23,984 bases of DNA from JASSUD01 sp031963045 (GTDB lineage: Bacteria > Pseudomonadota > Gammaproteobacteria > Burkholderiales > Burkholderiaceae): assembly GCA_031963045.1 (NCBI GenBank), contig JASSUK010000031.1, forward strand, positions 1-23,984, written 5' to 3'. Made by a program: the position numbers and the translations under genes. Position 1 is the stretch's first letter; every line of letters starts with the position of its first letter. Positions 13,896 through 22,551 of the stretch are shown in pieces. Below the pieces are notes generated by a model. That model searched no databases, was not told the origin of the DNA, and saw only the letters and a list, made by a program, of their open reading frames with translations.

Positions 13896-15532
13896 TTTAA
13901 TAATCCTCGTCGATATTGGATTGCTTCCGCAATATGGATAGAGCTAGTTTGTTGAGCATGGTCTAAATCTGCAATCGTGCGGGCGATTTTAAGGATGCGG
14001 TAGTAGCTTCGAGTAGACCAACCAAATTGGGTAGTGGCGTTGTGTAATAAGGTTTGGCCTGGTGGATCGGGTTGGCAGTGTTGGTCGATATCACGGCTAC
14101 TTAAAGCAGCGTTTAAGCATTTTTGACGTGCTATTTGTTGCTTGCGTGCAGCTACTACGCGTTGTGCGACGGTAGCACTGGTTTCTGTATGAACAGATTG
14201 CGTATGGCGTTGTGCAAGTTCCAAAGGGGTAAGCGCTTGGACTTGAATGTGCAGGTCTATACGATCTAGTAGCGGGCCAGAAAGGCGGTGCTGGTAACGT
14301 TTAGCTATGTCTGGTGTGCAGCGGCATCGTCCACGAGGGTCGCCTAACCATCCGCACGGACAGGGGTTCATTGCTGCAATGAGTTGGCAGGCTGCAGGGA
14401 AATGTGCTTGGGCTCCAGCGCGAGAAATAGTGATGGAGCCTGATTCAAGCGGCTCACGCAGCATTTCTAGTACGTGTCGGTTAAATTCAGGTAGTTCATC
14501 TAAAAAAAGTACGCCATGATGGGCTAGGGTGATTTCCCCTGGCTGGGGAGGATTGCCTCCCCCTACGAGGGCTGCGGCACTGGCTGAGTGATGGGGAGAG
14601 CGAAAGGGGCGTTGGCGCCATTGCGCAGCAGTAAAACCCGTGACGTGGTGACTCAGTAATGCAGCACAGTCTAATGCTTCTGTATCAGAGAGGGGTGGCA
14701 AAATGCTAGTTAAGCGAGCCGCTAACATTGATTTTCCTGAACCGGGTGGCCCGATCATCAGTAAGTGATGGCCTCCTGCTGCAGCGACTTCAAGTGCGCG
14801 TTTGGCGGTATTATTTCCGACCACTTCGGCTAAATCGGGATAGGCATTTTCTTTAATCGCCACTGAGGTATTTTGCTCTTCAGGATTCAAGGGATGAAGT
14901 AATCCCTCAGCCTGGTTGGATAAATGCGCACATAGTTCCAGCAGCGTGGCTGCACCAAATACTTTGACACCCGGAATAAATGCAGCTTGTGCTGCGCTAG
15001 CTTTTGGTAGGTAGATTTCTGGTACGTTAGTGGTTTCAAAAGAAAGCAGCGGTGTGTTGGTGGCAGCAGCGTCTTGTAGTAATGGCGTGCTTAGTTTCTC
15101 AGGTGGGGGGTAGGCGTGCGGTTTTGCCTGCCGATGCTGACGTACTAGTCCACAGACCATTGCAAAAGCGCCTCGCATCGGGCGCAGCGCGCCTGTGAGG
15201 GAGAGCTCACCTGCAAATTCACGCCCTTCTAATGCGGTGAGGGGCAGTTGTCCGCTAGCTGCGAGGATACCCAGTGCAATGGGAAGGTCAAAATGCCCGG
15301 ATTCTTTGGGTAGATCTGCCGGGGCAAGATTGACGGTAATGCGGCGTACAGGGAAGTCAAATTGGCAATTTTGTAGTGCTGCGCGTACACGCTCTCGGCT
15401 TTCTTTGACTTCAAGATCTGGTAATCCAACGATAGTGAATGCAGGTAGCCCATTGGCCAGATTTACTTCAACGGTCACTTCAGGCGCGCTGGCAGCAGCT
15501 AAAGCACGACTGCGTATGACGGCAAGCGACAT
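13889..15532 (-). CDS. comM: YifB/ComM-family AAA+ ATPase (Mg-chelatase-like)
   Basis: Start at the ATG at 15532, with AGGAG 7 bases upstream, giving 547 residues; seven extra in-frame residues upstream are unlikely to be translated. The N-terminal ChlI-like domain begins MSLAVIRSRALAA and includes VGLPDLEVKESRERVRAALQ and RITVNLAPADLPKESGHFDL. The ATPase has Walker A GPPGSGKS, Walker B GVLFLDELPEF and sensor region GPLLDRIDLHI. A Cys-rich segment (NPCPCGWLGDPRGRCRC) is characteristic of YifB/ComM. ComM is a hexameric helicase that drives branch migration in natural transformation in other bacteria. Length is slightly above the usual 500-510. UbiK lies upstream on the same strand, beyond repeat elements. 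Confidence 0.93.
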   Translation of the reverse strand: MSLAVIRSRALAAASAPEVTVEVNLANGLPAFTIVGLPDLEVKESRERVRAALQNCQFDFPVRRITVNLAPADLPKESGHFDLPIALGILAASGQLPLTALEGREFAGELSLTGALRPMRGAFAMVCGLVRQHRQAKPHAYPPPEKLSTPLLQDAAATNTPLLSFETTNVPEIYLPKASAAQAAFIPGVKVFGAATLLELCAHLSNQAEGLLHPLNPEEQNTSVAIKENAYPDLAEVVGNNTAKRALEVAAAGGHHLLMIGPPGSGKSMLAARLTSILPPLSDTEALDCAALLSHHVTGFTAAQWRQRPFRSPHHSASAAALVGGGNPPQPGEITLAHHGVLFLDELPEFNRHVLEMLREPLESGSITISRAGAQAHFPAACQLIAAMNPCPCGWLGDPRGRCRCTPDIAKRYQHRLSGPLLDRIDLHIQVQALTPLELAQRHTQSVHTETSATVAQRVVAARKQQIARQKCLNAALSSRDIDQHCQPDPPGQTLLHNATTQFGWSTRSYYRILKIARTIADLDHAQQTSSIHIAEAIQYRRGLLNN

Positions 15533-15580
15533 CTTTTTCTCCTGTGCCAACAACCAAAGCGTTCATCCTAGCCTTATATC

Positions 15581-15704
15581 TGTAGGTTGGCGGTGAGGCG
15601 CGAACCCCAACATGCACACCACCAATTTTTAATCTTTGCCTTAGGTCATTTATAAGCAGGTTTTCAAGGAAGCAGTGGTCATTATGTTTCACCGCCAACC
15701 TACA
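15581..15704. repeat. Dispersed inverted-repeat element, copy C1
   Basis: It begins TGTAGGTTGGCGGTGAGGCG and ends CACCGCCAACCTACA, so the ends are inverted copies with the GTAGGTTGG tips facing outward. The interior carries CCCCAACATGC and GCAGGTTTTCAAGGA, as in copies C2 and D. It lies in the spacer between comM and ubiK. Confidence 0.85.
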
Positions 15705-15712
15705 ATGAACGC

Positions 15713-15827
15713 TAGGTTGGTGGTGACGAAGGAACCCCAACATGCGCACCACCGACTTGTAACCATTGCTTTTAACTTGCATTTGCAGGTTTTAAAAGGA
15801 CAATGGTCATCATGTTGGGGTTCGTTA
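15713..15827. repeat. Dispersed inverted-repeat element, copy C2, ending at the ubiK stop
   Basis: It begins TAGGTTGGTGGTGACGAAGG and includes GCAGGTTTTAAAAGGAC. The right arm CATGTTGGGGTTCG is cut short exactly where the ubiK stop codon starts (15825-15827). It is in tandem with C1, 8 bases away. Confidence 0.8.
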
Positions 15828-16058
15828 CAGTAAGCTTTCTAGTTTTACAACGCGTGCTTCTAGGGCTTCGAGTTTGGCGCGTGTGCGTTCTAATACCTGC
15901 TTTTGCGTATCGAATGCTTCATAGCTGACGATGTCCAGTTTGGTCAGGCCTTGCTTAAAAAGCCCATCGATTTGGTGTTTGATATCCTGTACGGGGGAAT
16001 CGCGCAGTAAATCCGCAATTTTGAGCTGAATATCTTCAAAGAGTGCTTTAGGGTTCAT
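15825..16058 (-). CDS. ubiK: Ubiquinone biosynthesis accessory factor UbiK (BMFP/YqiC family)
   Basis: 77 residues from the ATG at 16058; an upstream TTG would add three residues. It begins MNPKALFEDIQLKIADLL and ends with the coiled coil QVLERTRAKLEALEARVVKL followed by ESLL, the standard BMFP/YqiC pattern and length. UbiK helps the ubiquinone-synthesis proteins work together in aerobic growth in E. coli and Salmonella, and is amphipathic and trimeric. No strong ribosome binding site is seen. The stop codon directly abuts repeat element C2. Confidence 0.92.
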   Translation of the reverse strand: MNPKALFEDIQLKIADLLRDSPVQDIKHQIDGLFKQGLTKLDIVSYEAFDTQKQVLERTRAKLEALEARVVKLESLL

Positions 16059-16165
16059 GGCATGCAATTAGAAAGAGTGTGTGAAAAGGGACTTAGAGAA
16101 AAGCAATGTAGCACGTCATACGTCAGATTCCATCATTATTGATTAAACTAGCCATTTGATAGAGC

Positions 16166-16210
16166 GTGCATAGAAAAAGAGCGGATTATTTCAGCTTTTT
16201 TGCTATGCAC
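16166..16210. terminator. Long hairpin downstream of the orphan gene at 16218
   Basis: Arms 16166-16182 (GTGCATAGAAAAAGAGC) and 16194-16210 pair over 17 positions with two imperfect pairs and an 11-base loop. It lies 8 bases past the stop of the minus-strand gene. On the plus strand it is followed by ATTATTTTTAG. It probably ends transcription, but the T-tract on the minus strand is poor. Confidence 0.5.
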
Positions 16211-16217
16211 ATTATTT

Positions 16218-17099
16218 TTAGACACGGTTTAGTGTTATGAGGTGAGCTATTTGAGGAGCGGGTGCCGCTTTACCTTGACTGTTGGTGTCATAGTAGATCG
16301 GAGGAAATAAAGTTTTGAGCTGTTCTGTAAGCTCTTGTGCAAGTTTATGCCTTTGTTCCATTCCTTTAGGTCGTATGCGTTCCCAATTATCTAAAGTGGA
16401 ATGCAGGGTGCTGCGCGTGGTATACATTAAAACAGCACATATTATTAATATACCTATTTCTTTTATAAAATTCTGGATTTTTTCTAGTACATATACATAT
16501 ATTTTTATTATTGGGTAGCACAGCATGGTATCTGGTCTATCCATGTTTGATATTATTTTTTTTATTTTATATAAGGCATGAGGGGATGCCATAAACATAG
16601 ATTCATCTTCGACTACTACCCCCAGAAATTTTAAATTATCTATAATGTGCTGAACAACGTCCAATTGATAGTCATCGGATAATAATTGATAAGATATCTC
16701 TACCATTTTGCCATGTTCGATTGGCCGTATATTTTGTTGAAAATCTTTTTCAATTAATTTTTTATATTTTTGAAAAATATCAGTGATAGGCGTTTTGGAG
16801 GTGGATTCAATTTTATAAGGGTGGTTTTTATGCGTTTCTTTATACGCTTCACAGCTTACTATCAAATAGCTTGCATGCATTGCAGCTAGTAATGGGGCTA
16901 ATTCTGGTTGAGTTTTTCTTCTCTGATGAATTGGAGTCAGTGAGTAAGCATTTAGAAAATGTTGGATAGTGCTCAAGGCCAACAACGCATTTTCAGTATC
17001 GGTGTTGGTATCATCAGCATAAGAAATGCATCTAAATTTTTTGCACATCTCGCACGCGTCAAATTTTATAGGTGCATTGAAAAGAGCTGCAATATTCAT
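16218..17099 (-). CDS. Orphan protein with one membrane segment, unknown function
   Basis: 293 residues from the ATG at 17099. There is a Cys pair near the start (DACEMCKKFRC) and then a mixed helical region. One strong hydrophobic helix lies at about residues 214-232 (IKEIGILIICAVLMYTTRST). The tail after it is polar, with an Arg/Lys/Glu-rich part (RIRPKGMEQRHKLAQELTEQ). There is no N-terminal signal. Base composition is more AT-rich than the neighbouring ubiK and dut genes. Repeat elements lie on both sides (C1/C2 beyond ubiK, and D). It interrupts an otherwise housekeeping run. I recognise no family; acquisition as an accessory gene is inference. Confidence 0.65.
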   Translation of the reverse strand: MNIAALFNAPIKFDACEMCKKFRCISYADDTNTDTENALLALSTIQHFLNAYSLTPIHQRRKTQPELAPLLAAMHASYLIVSCEAYKETHKNHPYKIESTSKTPITDIFQKYKKLIEKDFQQNIRPIEHGKMVEISYQLLSDDYQLDVVQHIIDNLKFLGVVVEDESMFMASPHALYKIKKIISNMDRPDTMLCYPIIKIYVYVLEKIQNFIKEIGILIICAVLMYTTRSTLHSTLDNWERIRPKGMEQRHKLAQELTEQLKTLFPPIYYDTNSQGKAAPAPQIAHLITLNRV

Positions 17100-17206
17100 T
17101 TAATACAATATGCCTATTCGCTTGAGTACAATTAAAAATCAAAAAAACAGCTCTAATAGACCTCTGTTGCAACTCGGTAGCCAGGAGTTCCTTTGATGCC
17201 AGTACA

Positions 17207-17340
17207 GTAGGTTGGTGGTGAGGTACGAACCCCAACATGCATACCACAGACTTCTAATCATCGTTTTTAAGCTGTACATGCAGGTTTTAAAAAGGACAGA
17301 GGTCTGTATGTTGGGGTTCGTACCTCACCCACCAACCTAC
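17207..17340. repeat. Dispersed inverted-repeat element, copy D, overlapping the dut stop codon
   Basis: This is the best-preserved copy. The left arm begins GTAGGTTGGTGGTGAGGTAC and continues CGAACCCCAACATGC. The right arm ends GTACCTCACCCACCAACCTAC. The tips face outward, and the interior has TTTTTAAGCTGTACATGCAG. The last bases of the right arm (CTA at 17337-17339) form, on the minus strand, the TAG stop codon of dut. Confidence 0.9.
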
Positions 17341-17783
17341 CGTTTACCTGTACTCCCAAAACCCCCTGTGCCCCGTGTGCTATCTGAAAATTCATCTACC
17401 ACATTAAATTCAACCTGCATAACTGGAACGATAACAAGCTGCGCTATACGCTCAAAAGGCTGTAGCGTGAAAGAGTCCATTCCACGATTCCAGGTGGAGA
17501 TCATCAATTGGCCTTGGTAGTCTGAATCGATCAGACCTACTAGATTACCCAGCACGATTCCGTGTTTATGTCCAAGACCTGAGCGAGGGAGAATTAAAGC
17601 GGCGTAGCCTGGATCTGCTATATGTATGGATAACCCTGTAGGAATAAGGCTAGTCTCTCCAGGTGCTAAGGTTAGGGGCGCATCTAAGCATGCGCGCAAA
17701 TCGAGGCCAGCACTGCCTGTTGTGGCGTAAGTAGGAAGTTCCTTGCGTAGGCGTTCATCTAGGATGCGTAGGTCGATTTTCAT
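17337..17783 (-). CDS. dut: Deoxyuridine 5'-triphosphate nucleotidohydrolase (dUTPase)
   Basis: 148 residues from the ATG at 17783 (MKIDLRILDERL), the standard length. It hydrolyses dUTP to dUMP and pyrophosphate, keeping uracil out of DNA and feeding dTMP synthesis; it works as a trimer. All five motifs are present: SAGLDLRA, LPRSGLG, GNLVGLIDSDYQGQL, ERIAQLVIVP and the P-loop-like GTGGFGSTG near the end. The coaBC gene ends 31 bases upstream, so the two are probably one transcript. The stop codon TAG lies inside the end of repeat element D. The start has no clear Shine-Dalgarno sequence. Confidence 0.97.
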   Translation of the reverse strand: MKIDLRILDERLRKELPTYATTGSAGLDLRACLDAPLTLAPGETSLIPTGLSIHIADPGYAALILPRSGLGHKHGIVLGNLVGLIDSDYQGQLMISTWNRGMDSFTLQPFERIAQLVIVPVMQVEFNVVDEFSDSTRGTGGFGSTGKR

Positions 17784-17814
17784 AATGAGTGGCGGGGAAA
17801 AGGCTTTAAAAAGA

Positions 17815-19092
17815 TTAGGAAGATGGGCAAAGGGAAGCGTATTTTTTCCGAGCGACGAATGAGGTATCAAACGCGGGTGTAGCGTCTTTTTGTGCTCTAC
17901 GTACGATTTCCTCAATCAGCTGATGTGCTAAGACTTGTTTGCTCGCCCTTGGTAAGAGTGTGGTGCCTTGGTCATCGAAGAGGAGCAGTTCATTATCATC
18001 AGCTCCAAATGCAGCGGGACACAAATTGCCTACTAGAAGGGGGATGTTTTTGTGTAGCCGTTTGGCGTGAGCATGCGCTTCGAGTGCTTCGCTTTCTGCT
18101 GCAAAACCTACGCAAAAAGGAGGGTTTGGGAGCCGAGCAACGTGTGCGAGGATATCTGGATTTTCCGCAAGCATCAGAGAGGCAGGGGGCATATTGGGTG
18201 ATTTTTTTATTTTCTCAGCCTGTACGTTTTGAATGCGCCAGTCTGCAACGGCTGCTACTGAGATAAAAATATCTACATTTTGAATGCTGGCAAGGACTGC
18301 TTCGAACATTTGTTGAGTGGTTATGACATTTTGGCGCTCTATATCCCAAGGTGTTGGCAGGTGAGTAGGACCTGCAATAATTTTGACCTGGGCACCACTG
18401 GCACGTGCTGCACGAGCGATAGCAAATCCCATTTTTCCGCTGGAGCGATTCATCAGCCCGCGCACGGGGTCAATAGGTTCGAATGTTGGCCCAGCCGTGA
18501 TAAGAACGCGTTTATTCGCTAGCAATTTGGGATGCAGATGTGCAAAGAGGGCCTCATATAAAATTTCTGGCTCGAGTAATCGGCCTTCTCCGGTTTCTCC
18601 GCAAGCTTGAGAGCCTGCATCAGGGCCCAAAAAGATAAGGCCATCTTCGCGCAGCTGAGTGATATTGCGCTGCGTGGCTGGGTTGAGCCACATCTGCTGG
18701 TTCATTGCAGGAGCTACGAATAATGGGGGTGTGGGGATAGTGCGGGCTAAGCACAAGGTAGATAACAGATCATCGGCTATCCCATGCGTCAATTTAGCTA
18801 GGAAGTTGGCAGAGGCAGGGGCAATGAGGATGGCATCGCTAGATCGTGCCAAGCCAATGTGGGGCATGGCATTGCCCTGATCGGACAGATTACTATCCGC
18901 GGTATATACCGGTTGGCCTGAGAGCGCTTGCATGGTAGTGGGCGTGATAAAGCGTGTAGCAGCTTGCGTCATAACCACTTGAACGTGCGCGCCTGCTAAT
19001 TTTAAAAGGCGTGTGAGTTCAGCTGATTTATAACAGGCGATGCCACCTGTTAGGCCCAATACGATGCGTTTATTAAGAAGTTCCATGGTCAT
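17815..19092 (-). CDS. coaBC: Bifunctional phosphopantothenoylcysteine decarboxylase/synthetase
   Basis: 425 residues, about 20 longer than E. coli CoaBC because of a C-terminal tail. The CoaC flavodomain has LTGGIACYKSAEL, the PASANFLAKL motif, PAMNQQMW and the flap ACGETGEGRL. The CoaB half starts near KRVLITAGPTFEPIDPVRG, with NRSSGKMGFAIA, AAVADWR and the KIKK signature. It joins 4'-phosphopantothenate to cysteine and decarboxylates the product in coenzyme A synthesis. The first ATG (19092) overlaps the lspA stop as TAATG. The ATG at 19086 (MELLNKRIVLG) better matches the usual family N-terminus. Confidence 0.96.
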   Translation of the reverse strand: MTMELLNKRIVLGLTGGIACYKSAELTRLLKLAGAHVQVVMTQAATRFITPTTMQALSGQPVYTADSNLSDQGNAMPHIGLARSSDAILIAPASANFLAKLTHGIADDLLSTLCLARTIPTPPLFVAPAMNQQMWLNPATQRNITQLREDGLIFLGPDAGSQACGETGEGRLLEPEILYEALFAHLHPKLLANKRVLITAGPTFEPIDPVRGLMNRSSGKMGFAIARAARASGAQVKIIAGPTHLPTPWDIERQNVITTQQMFEAVLASIQNVDIFISVAAVADWRIQNVQAEKIKKSPNMPPASLMLAENPDILAHVARLPNPPFCVGFAAESEALEAHAHAKRLHKNIPLLVGNLCPAAFGADDNELLLFDDQGTTLLPRASKQVLAHQLIEEIVRRAQKDATPAFDTSFVARKKYASLCPSS

Positions 19093-19643
19093 TACTGAGC
19101 GCGCCGCACGCGCCGTAGTTCATCCAAAATCAATAAAAAGACACCGCAGGTAATCGCACTATCAGCTAAGTTAAAAGCAGGCCAGTGCCAATTCCGAATA
19201 TGAAAATCTAAAAAGTCGATCACGTAGCCATAGCGTACTCGATCTATAACATTGCCCAATGCACCGCCGAGAATGAGTGAGAGTGCAGTGCAAAAAAGGC
19301 GCTGTTGGGCATGTCGTTTGAGCAAATACACAATAAAAAACGCAGCTATAACCCCAAAGGCTGTCAATCCCCAACGTTGCCATCCACCCGCGTTTGCTAA
19401 AAAACTAAAAGCAGCGCCCTGGTTATGCAGTAAAAACAAGTTGAAAAACGAAGTGATTTCTTGCACAGAGGCATAGTGGTGTAGCTGCGATACAGTGATT
19501 TTAGTGAGTTGGTCTAGCACGATAACGACTATGGCTACACAAAGCCACTGCCATACATTGGTAGTATGCCCAGATTGGGCTGTAGCTTGCACAGGTTGGC
19601 GCGGCTTAGATTCTTTATAGGTTTTCACGATTTTGCCCATCAT
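19092..19643 (-). CDS. lspA: Lipoprotein signal peptidase (SPase II)
   Basis: 183 residues from the ATG at 19643; a longer open frame back to 19757 would overlap ileS by 73 bp and is disfavoured. A polar N-terminal tail of about 28 residues precedes four membrane helices. The catalytic pair lies in GNVIDRVRYGYVIDFLDF and FNLADSAITCG, and NQGAAFSFLA is also a family motif. It removes signal peptides from prolipoproteins in the inner membrane. The gene lies between ileS (41-base gap) and coaBC (overlap), the usual Burkholderia arrangement. The N-terminal tail is somewhat longer than average. Confidence 0.95.
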   Translation of the reverse strand: MMGKIVKTYKESKPRQPVQATAQSGHTTNVWQWLCVAIVVIVLDQLTKITVSQLHHYASVQEITSFFNLFLLHNQGAAFSFLANAGGWQRWGLTAFGVIAAFFIVYLLKRHAQQRLFCTALSLILGGALGNVIDRVRYGYVIDFLDFHIRNWHWPAFNLADSAITCGVFLLILDELRRVRRAQ

Positions 19644-19684
19644 TTTTTTCTTGCATAGTGAAGTGGAGCGGGTGAGGCTCCGAT

Positions 19685-22549
19685 TTATGCTGCGTGCCTT
19701 TGCGATGCTTTTTTTGTAAGCTGGTTGCCAAATAGATTGGTTTTGCAGCGTGTGCATAAGGTGGGATGTTGTGCATCCTCACCCACATCATGTTGATAAT
19801 GCCAGCATCGTTCACATTTCTGATAGGGCGAAGCGCGGACGTGGATGGCTTCTTCACTGGCATCTAGTGCACGTATAAGCGTAGCCTCAGAGGTGATCAA
19901 TACAAATTTAAGGTCATCTTGTAGGCTTGCAAGGGCTTCATAACGTACATCGCTGGCATGAATTTCGACGTGCGCTTGTAGAGAAGAGCCTATCGAGCTA
20001 GCGCTGGAGGTGCCGGAGCGAGCATCTTCAAGTGCTTTGGTGACATCGCTGCGTACTTCACGGATACGACCCCATTTCGCTAAAAGCGCAGAGGTATCCG
20101 CGAGTTCAGGATACGCATAGTATGTTTCGGTGAAGAGGGTGATGGCATCTGGATGCAAGACTTTCCAAGCCTCTTCCGCTGTGAACGACAAAATGGGTGC
20201 AATAACGCGCAGTAACCCTTGTGTGATGTGGTAGAGCGCGGTTTGTGCCGCACGGCGTAGAGGATCGCCGGGAGCGTGGGTGTACAGGCGGTCTTTCAAA
20301 ATATCTAAATAAAAGCCACCTAGATCCTCTGAGCAGAAGGTTTGTAGCAGGGTCACAATGGGGTGAAATTCATAGCGCTCATAGTGCCCCAATAAGGTTT
20401 CTTGCAGCGAGGCAGATAACGCTACTGCGTAGCGATCGATATCTAGCCATTCTGACGGGGGGACGGCTTGTGTGGCGAAATCAAAATCGGAGAGATTAGC
20501 TAGTAAAAAGCGCAAGGTATTGCGTATGCGGCGATAACTCTCTGTAACGCGTTTTAAGATTTCATCTGAAATCGATAATTCGCCTGAATAGTCTGTAGAA
20601 GCTACCCATAAACGAATAATTTCTGCGCCACATTGCTGCACGATGGTTTGAGGTGCAACCACATTCCCAGCAGATTTCGACATTTTTTTGCCTTGCCCAT
20701 CTACACAAAAACCGTGGGTGAGCAGCGCTTTATAAGGCGCATGGCCATCTAACATCGAAGCGGTAAGCAAGGAAGAGTGGAACCAGCCACGATGCTGATC
20801 TGAGCCTTCGAGATACAAATCAGCAGGAAAGCGGAGTTTAGATGCGTGCGAGCCGCGTAGAACATGCCAATGTGTGGTACCGGAGTCAAACCATACATCG
20901 AGCGTGTCACGGCTTTTTTCATAGTCTTTGGCTTCGTCGCCCAGTATTTCTTGTGCACTGAGAGCTTGCCATGCCTCGATGCCGTGTTGCTCAATATGTT
21001 GTGCAACACGCTCTAGGCCAGCTTGGGTTTGGGGATGCAGTGCGCCTGTTTCTTTATGGATCCAAAATGCCATGGGTACACCCCACTGGCGCTGGCGTGA
21101 GAGCGTCCAGTCTGGACGGTGTGCGAGCATGCTGGTTAAGCGTTGCCGTCCCCAACTAGGAAAGAATTGGGTAGCAGCTGCGCCTTCTAGCGCGAGAGTA
21201 CGCAGGCTTTTCTCTTCGCCGTGCGCAATGCGATCCATGCCTGCAAACCATTGTGACGTGGCGCGGTAGATCAGTGGTGTTTTATGGCGCCAACAGTGCA
21301 TCGTGCTATGGGGGAGTTTTTCTGCTTTAAAAAGCGTACCCGCTTGTTCTAGCGCTTCGACGATTTGGGGGTTAGCTTTCCAGATAAACATGCCGCCAAA
21401 GAGAGGCAGGCTGTCGGCATAGCAGCCATTGCCTAAAACGGGGTTGAGTATGTCCGCATCACTGAGACCTTGCGCTTTATAGGACTCAAAATCTTCCAGA
21501 CCATAGGCAGGTGCACTGTGCACAATGCCTGTACCGGTATCGAGGGTGACGTAGTCTGCTAGATTAATCGCTGAGGTGCGTTGATAACCCGTATGTGCTT
21601 TTGCTAGAGGGTGATGGAATCGCAGTCCTTCTAAGGCTTGCCCGGTTGTAGAGGCGACGATGGTGCCTTCTAGTCCATAAGCTTCGAGGCAGGGTTGAAC
21701 GCGCTCAGTGGCCATCAAAAGCCGCCCGCGTGCAGTATCAACCAGGCTATAACTGAAATCAGGATGAATGGTTAAGGCTTGATTAGCAGGAAGGGTCCAC
21801 GGGGTGGTAGTCCAGATGATCAACTGGCCTTCGCTGGCATCGGTTTGCAATCCAAAGGCCTGACTGACTTTTGCAGGGTCTGCGAATGCAAAGGCCACGT
21901 CGATTGCCCAGTCTACTTTATCTTGATATTCAACCTCTGCTTCTGCAAGGGCAGAGCCGCAATCAAAACACCAATTGACCGGTTTGAGCCCTCGGAATAC
22001 ATAGCCTTTTTTGAGCATCAAAGCGAGCGCACGGATTTCGCCGGCCTCGTTTGCATAGTTCATCGTTTGATAGGGATTGCTCCAGTCTGCTAAGACCCCT
22101 AATCGCTGGAATTCTGCTTTTTGTCGCTCAATTTGTACTTCTGCATAAGCGCGTGCGTGGCGCTGTACTTCAGCGGTTGCTAAGCCTCGGCCATACTTTT
22201 TTTCAATTTGTACTTCGATAGGCATGCCATGGCAATCCCAACCTGGCACATAGGGCGCATCAAATCCCGCTAGCGTGCGAGATTTGACAATGATGTCTTT
22301 CAAAATTTTATTGACTGCATGGCCAATATGAATATCGCCATTGGCATAAGGAGGGCCATCGTGCAGGATAAAAGTGGGCCGTCCTTTACATGCTTGCCGA
22401 ATGACTTCATAGACCTGTTTCTCTTGCCATTCTTTGACCCATTGTGGTTCGCGCTTTGGCAGATTGCCGCGCATGGGGAACGGCGTATCTAACAAGTTAA
22501 CGGGATACTTTGCAGGGGAAGCGGTAGAAGAAGAGGGAGCGTCGCTCAT
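19685..22549 (-). CDS. ileS: Isoleucyl-tRNA synthetase
   Basis: 954 residues. The HIGH motif is at about 74-77 (ANGDIHIGHAVNKILKD) and the KMSKS motif in GQGKKMSKSAGNVV. The editing domain contains WTTTPWTLPANQAL, and the anticodon-binding domain follows. The C-terminal zinc finger has CERCWHY and CTRC. It charges tRNA-Ile and hydrolyses mischarged Val-tRNA. The ATG at 22549 has AGGT 5 bases upstream. It follows ribF with only two bases between and precedes lspA, so it is part of a ribF-ileS-lspA-coaBC-dut unit. Length and motifs are complete. Confidence 0.98.
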   Translation of the reverse strand: MSDAPSSSTASPAKYPVNLLDTPFPMRGNLPKREPQWVKEWQEKQVYEVIRQACKGRPTFILHDGPPYANGDIHIGHAVNKILKDIIVKSRTLAGFDAPYVPGWDCHGMPIEVQIEKKYGRGLATAEVQRHARAYAEVQIERQKAEFQRLGVLADWSNPYQTMNYANEAGEIRALALMLKKGYVFRGLKPVNWCFDCGSALAEAEVEYQDKVDWAIDVAFAFADPAKVSQAFGLQTDASEGQLIIWTTTPWTLPANQALTIHPDFSYSLVDTARGRLLMATERVQPCLEAYGLEGTIVASTTGQALEGLRFHHPLAKAHTGYQRTSAINLADYVTLDTGTGIVHSAPAYGLEDFESYKAQGLSDADILNPVLGNGCYADSLPLFGGMFIWKANPQIVEALEQAGTLFKAEKLPHSTMHCWRHKTPLIYRATSQWFAGMDRIAHGEEKSLRTLALEGAAATQFFPSWGRQRLTSMLAHRPDWTLSRQRQWGVPMAFWIHKETGALHPQTQAGLERVAQHIEQHGIEAWQALSAQEILGDEAKDYEKSRDTLDVWFDSGTTHWHVLRGSHASKLRFPADLYLEGSDQHRGWFHSSLLTASMLDGHAPYKALLTHGFCVDGQGKKMSKSAGNVVAPQTIVQQCGAEIIRLWVASTDYSGELSISDEILKRVTESYRRIRNTLRFLLANLSDFDFATQAVPPSEWLDIDRYAVALSASLQETLLGHYERYEFHPIVTLLQTFCSEDLGGFYLDILKDRLYTHAPGDPLRRAAQTALYHITQGLLRVIAPILSFTAEEAWKVLHPDAITLFTETYYAYPELADTSALLAKWGRIREVRSDVTKALEDARSGTSSASSIGSSLQAHVEIHASDVRYEALASLQDDLKFVLITSEATLIRALDASEEAIHVRASPYQKCERCWHYQHDVGEDAQHPTLCTRCKTNLFGNQLTKKASQRHAA

Positions 22550-22551
22550 AG

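Noticed and set aside
15480..15782. 100-codon minus-strand frame between ubiK and comM
   Set aside because: It consists of translated repeat elements C1/C2 plus the first codons of comM out of frame.
17212..17520. 102-codon plus-strand frame
   Set aside because: It translates repeat element D and the antisense of dut; no independent evidence of coding.
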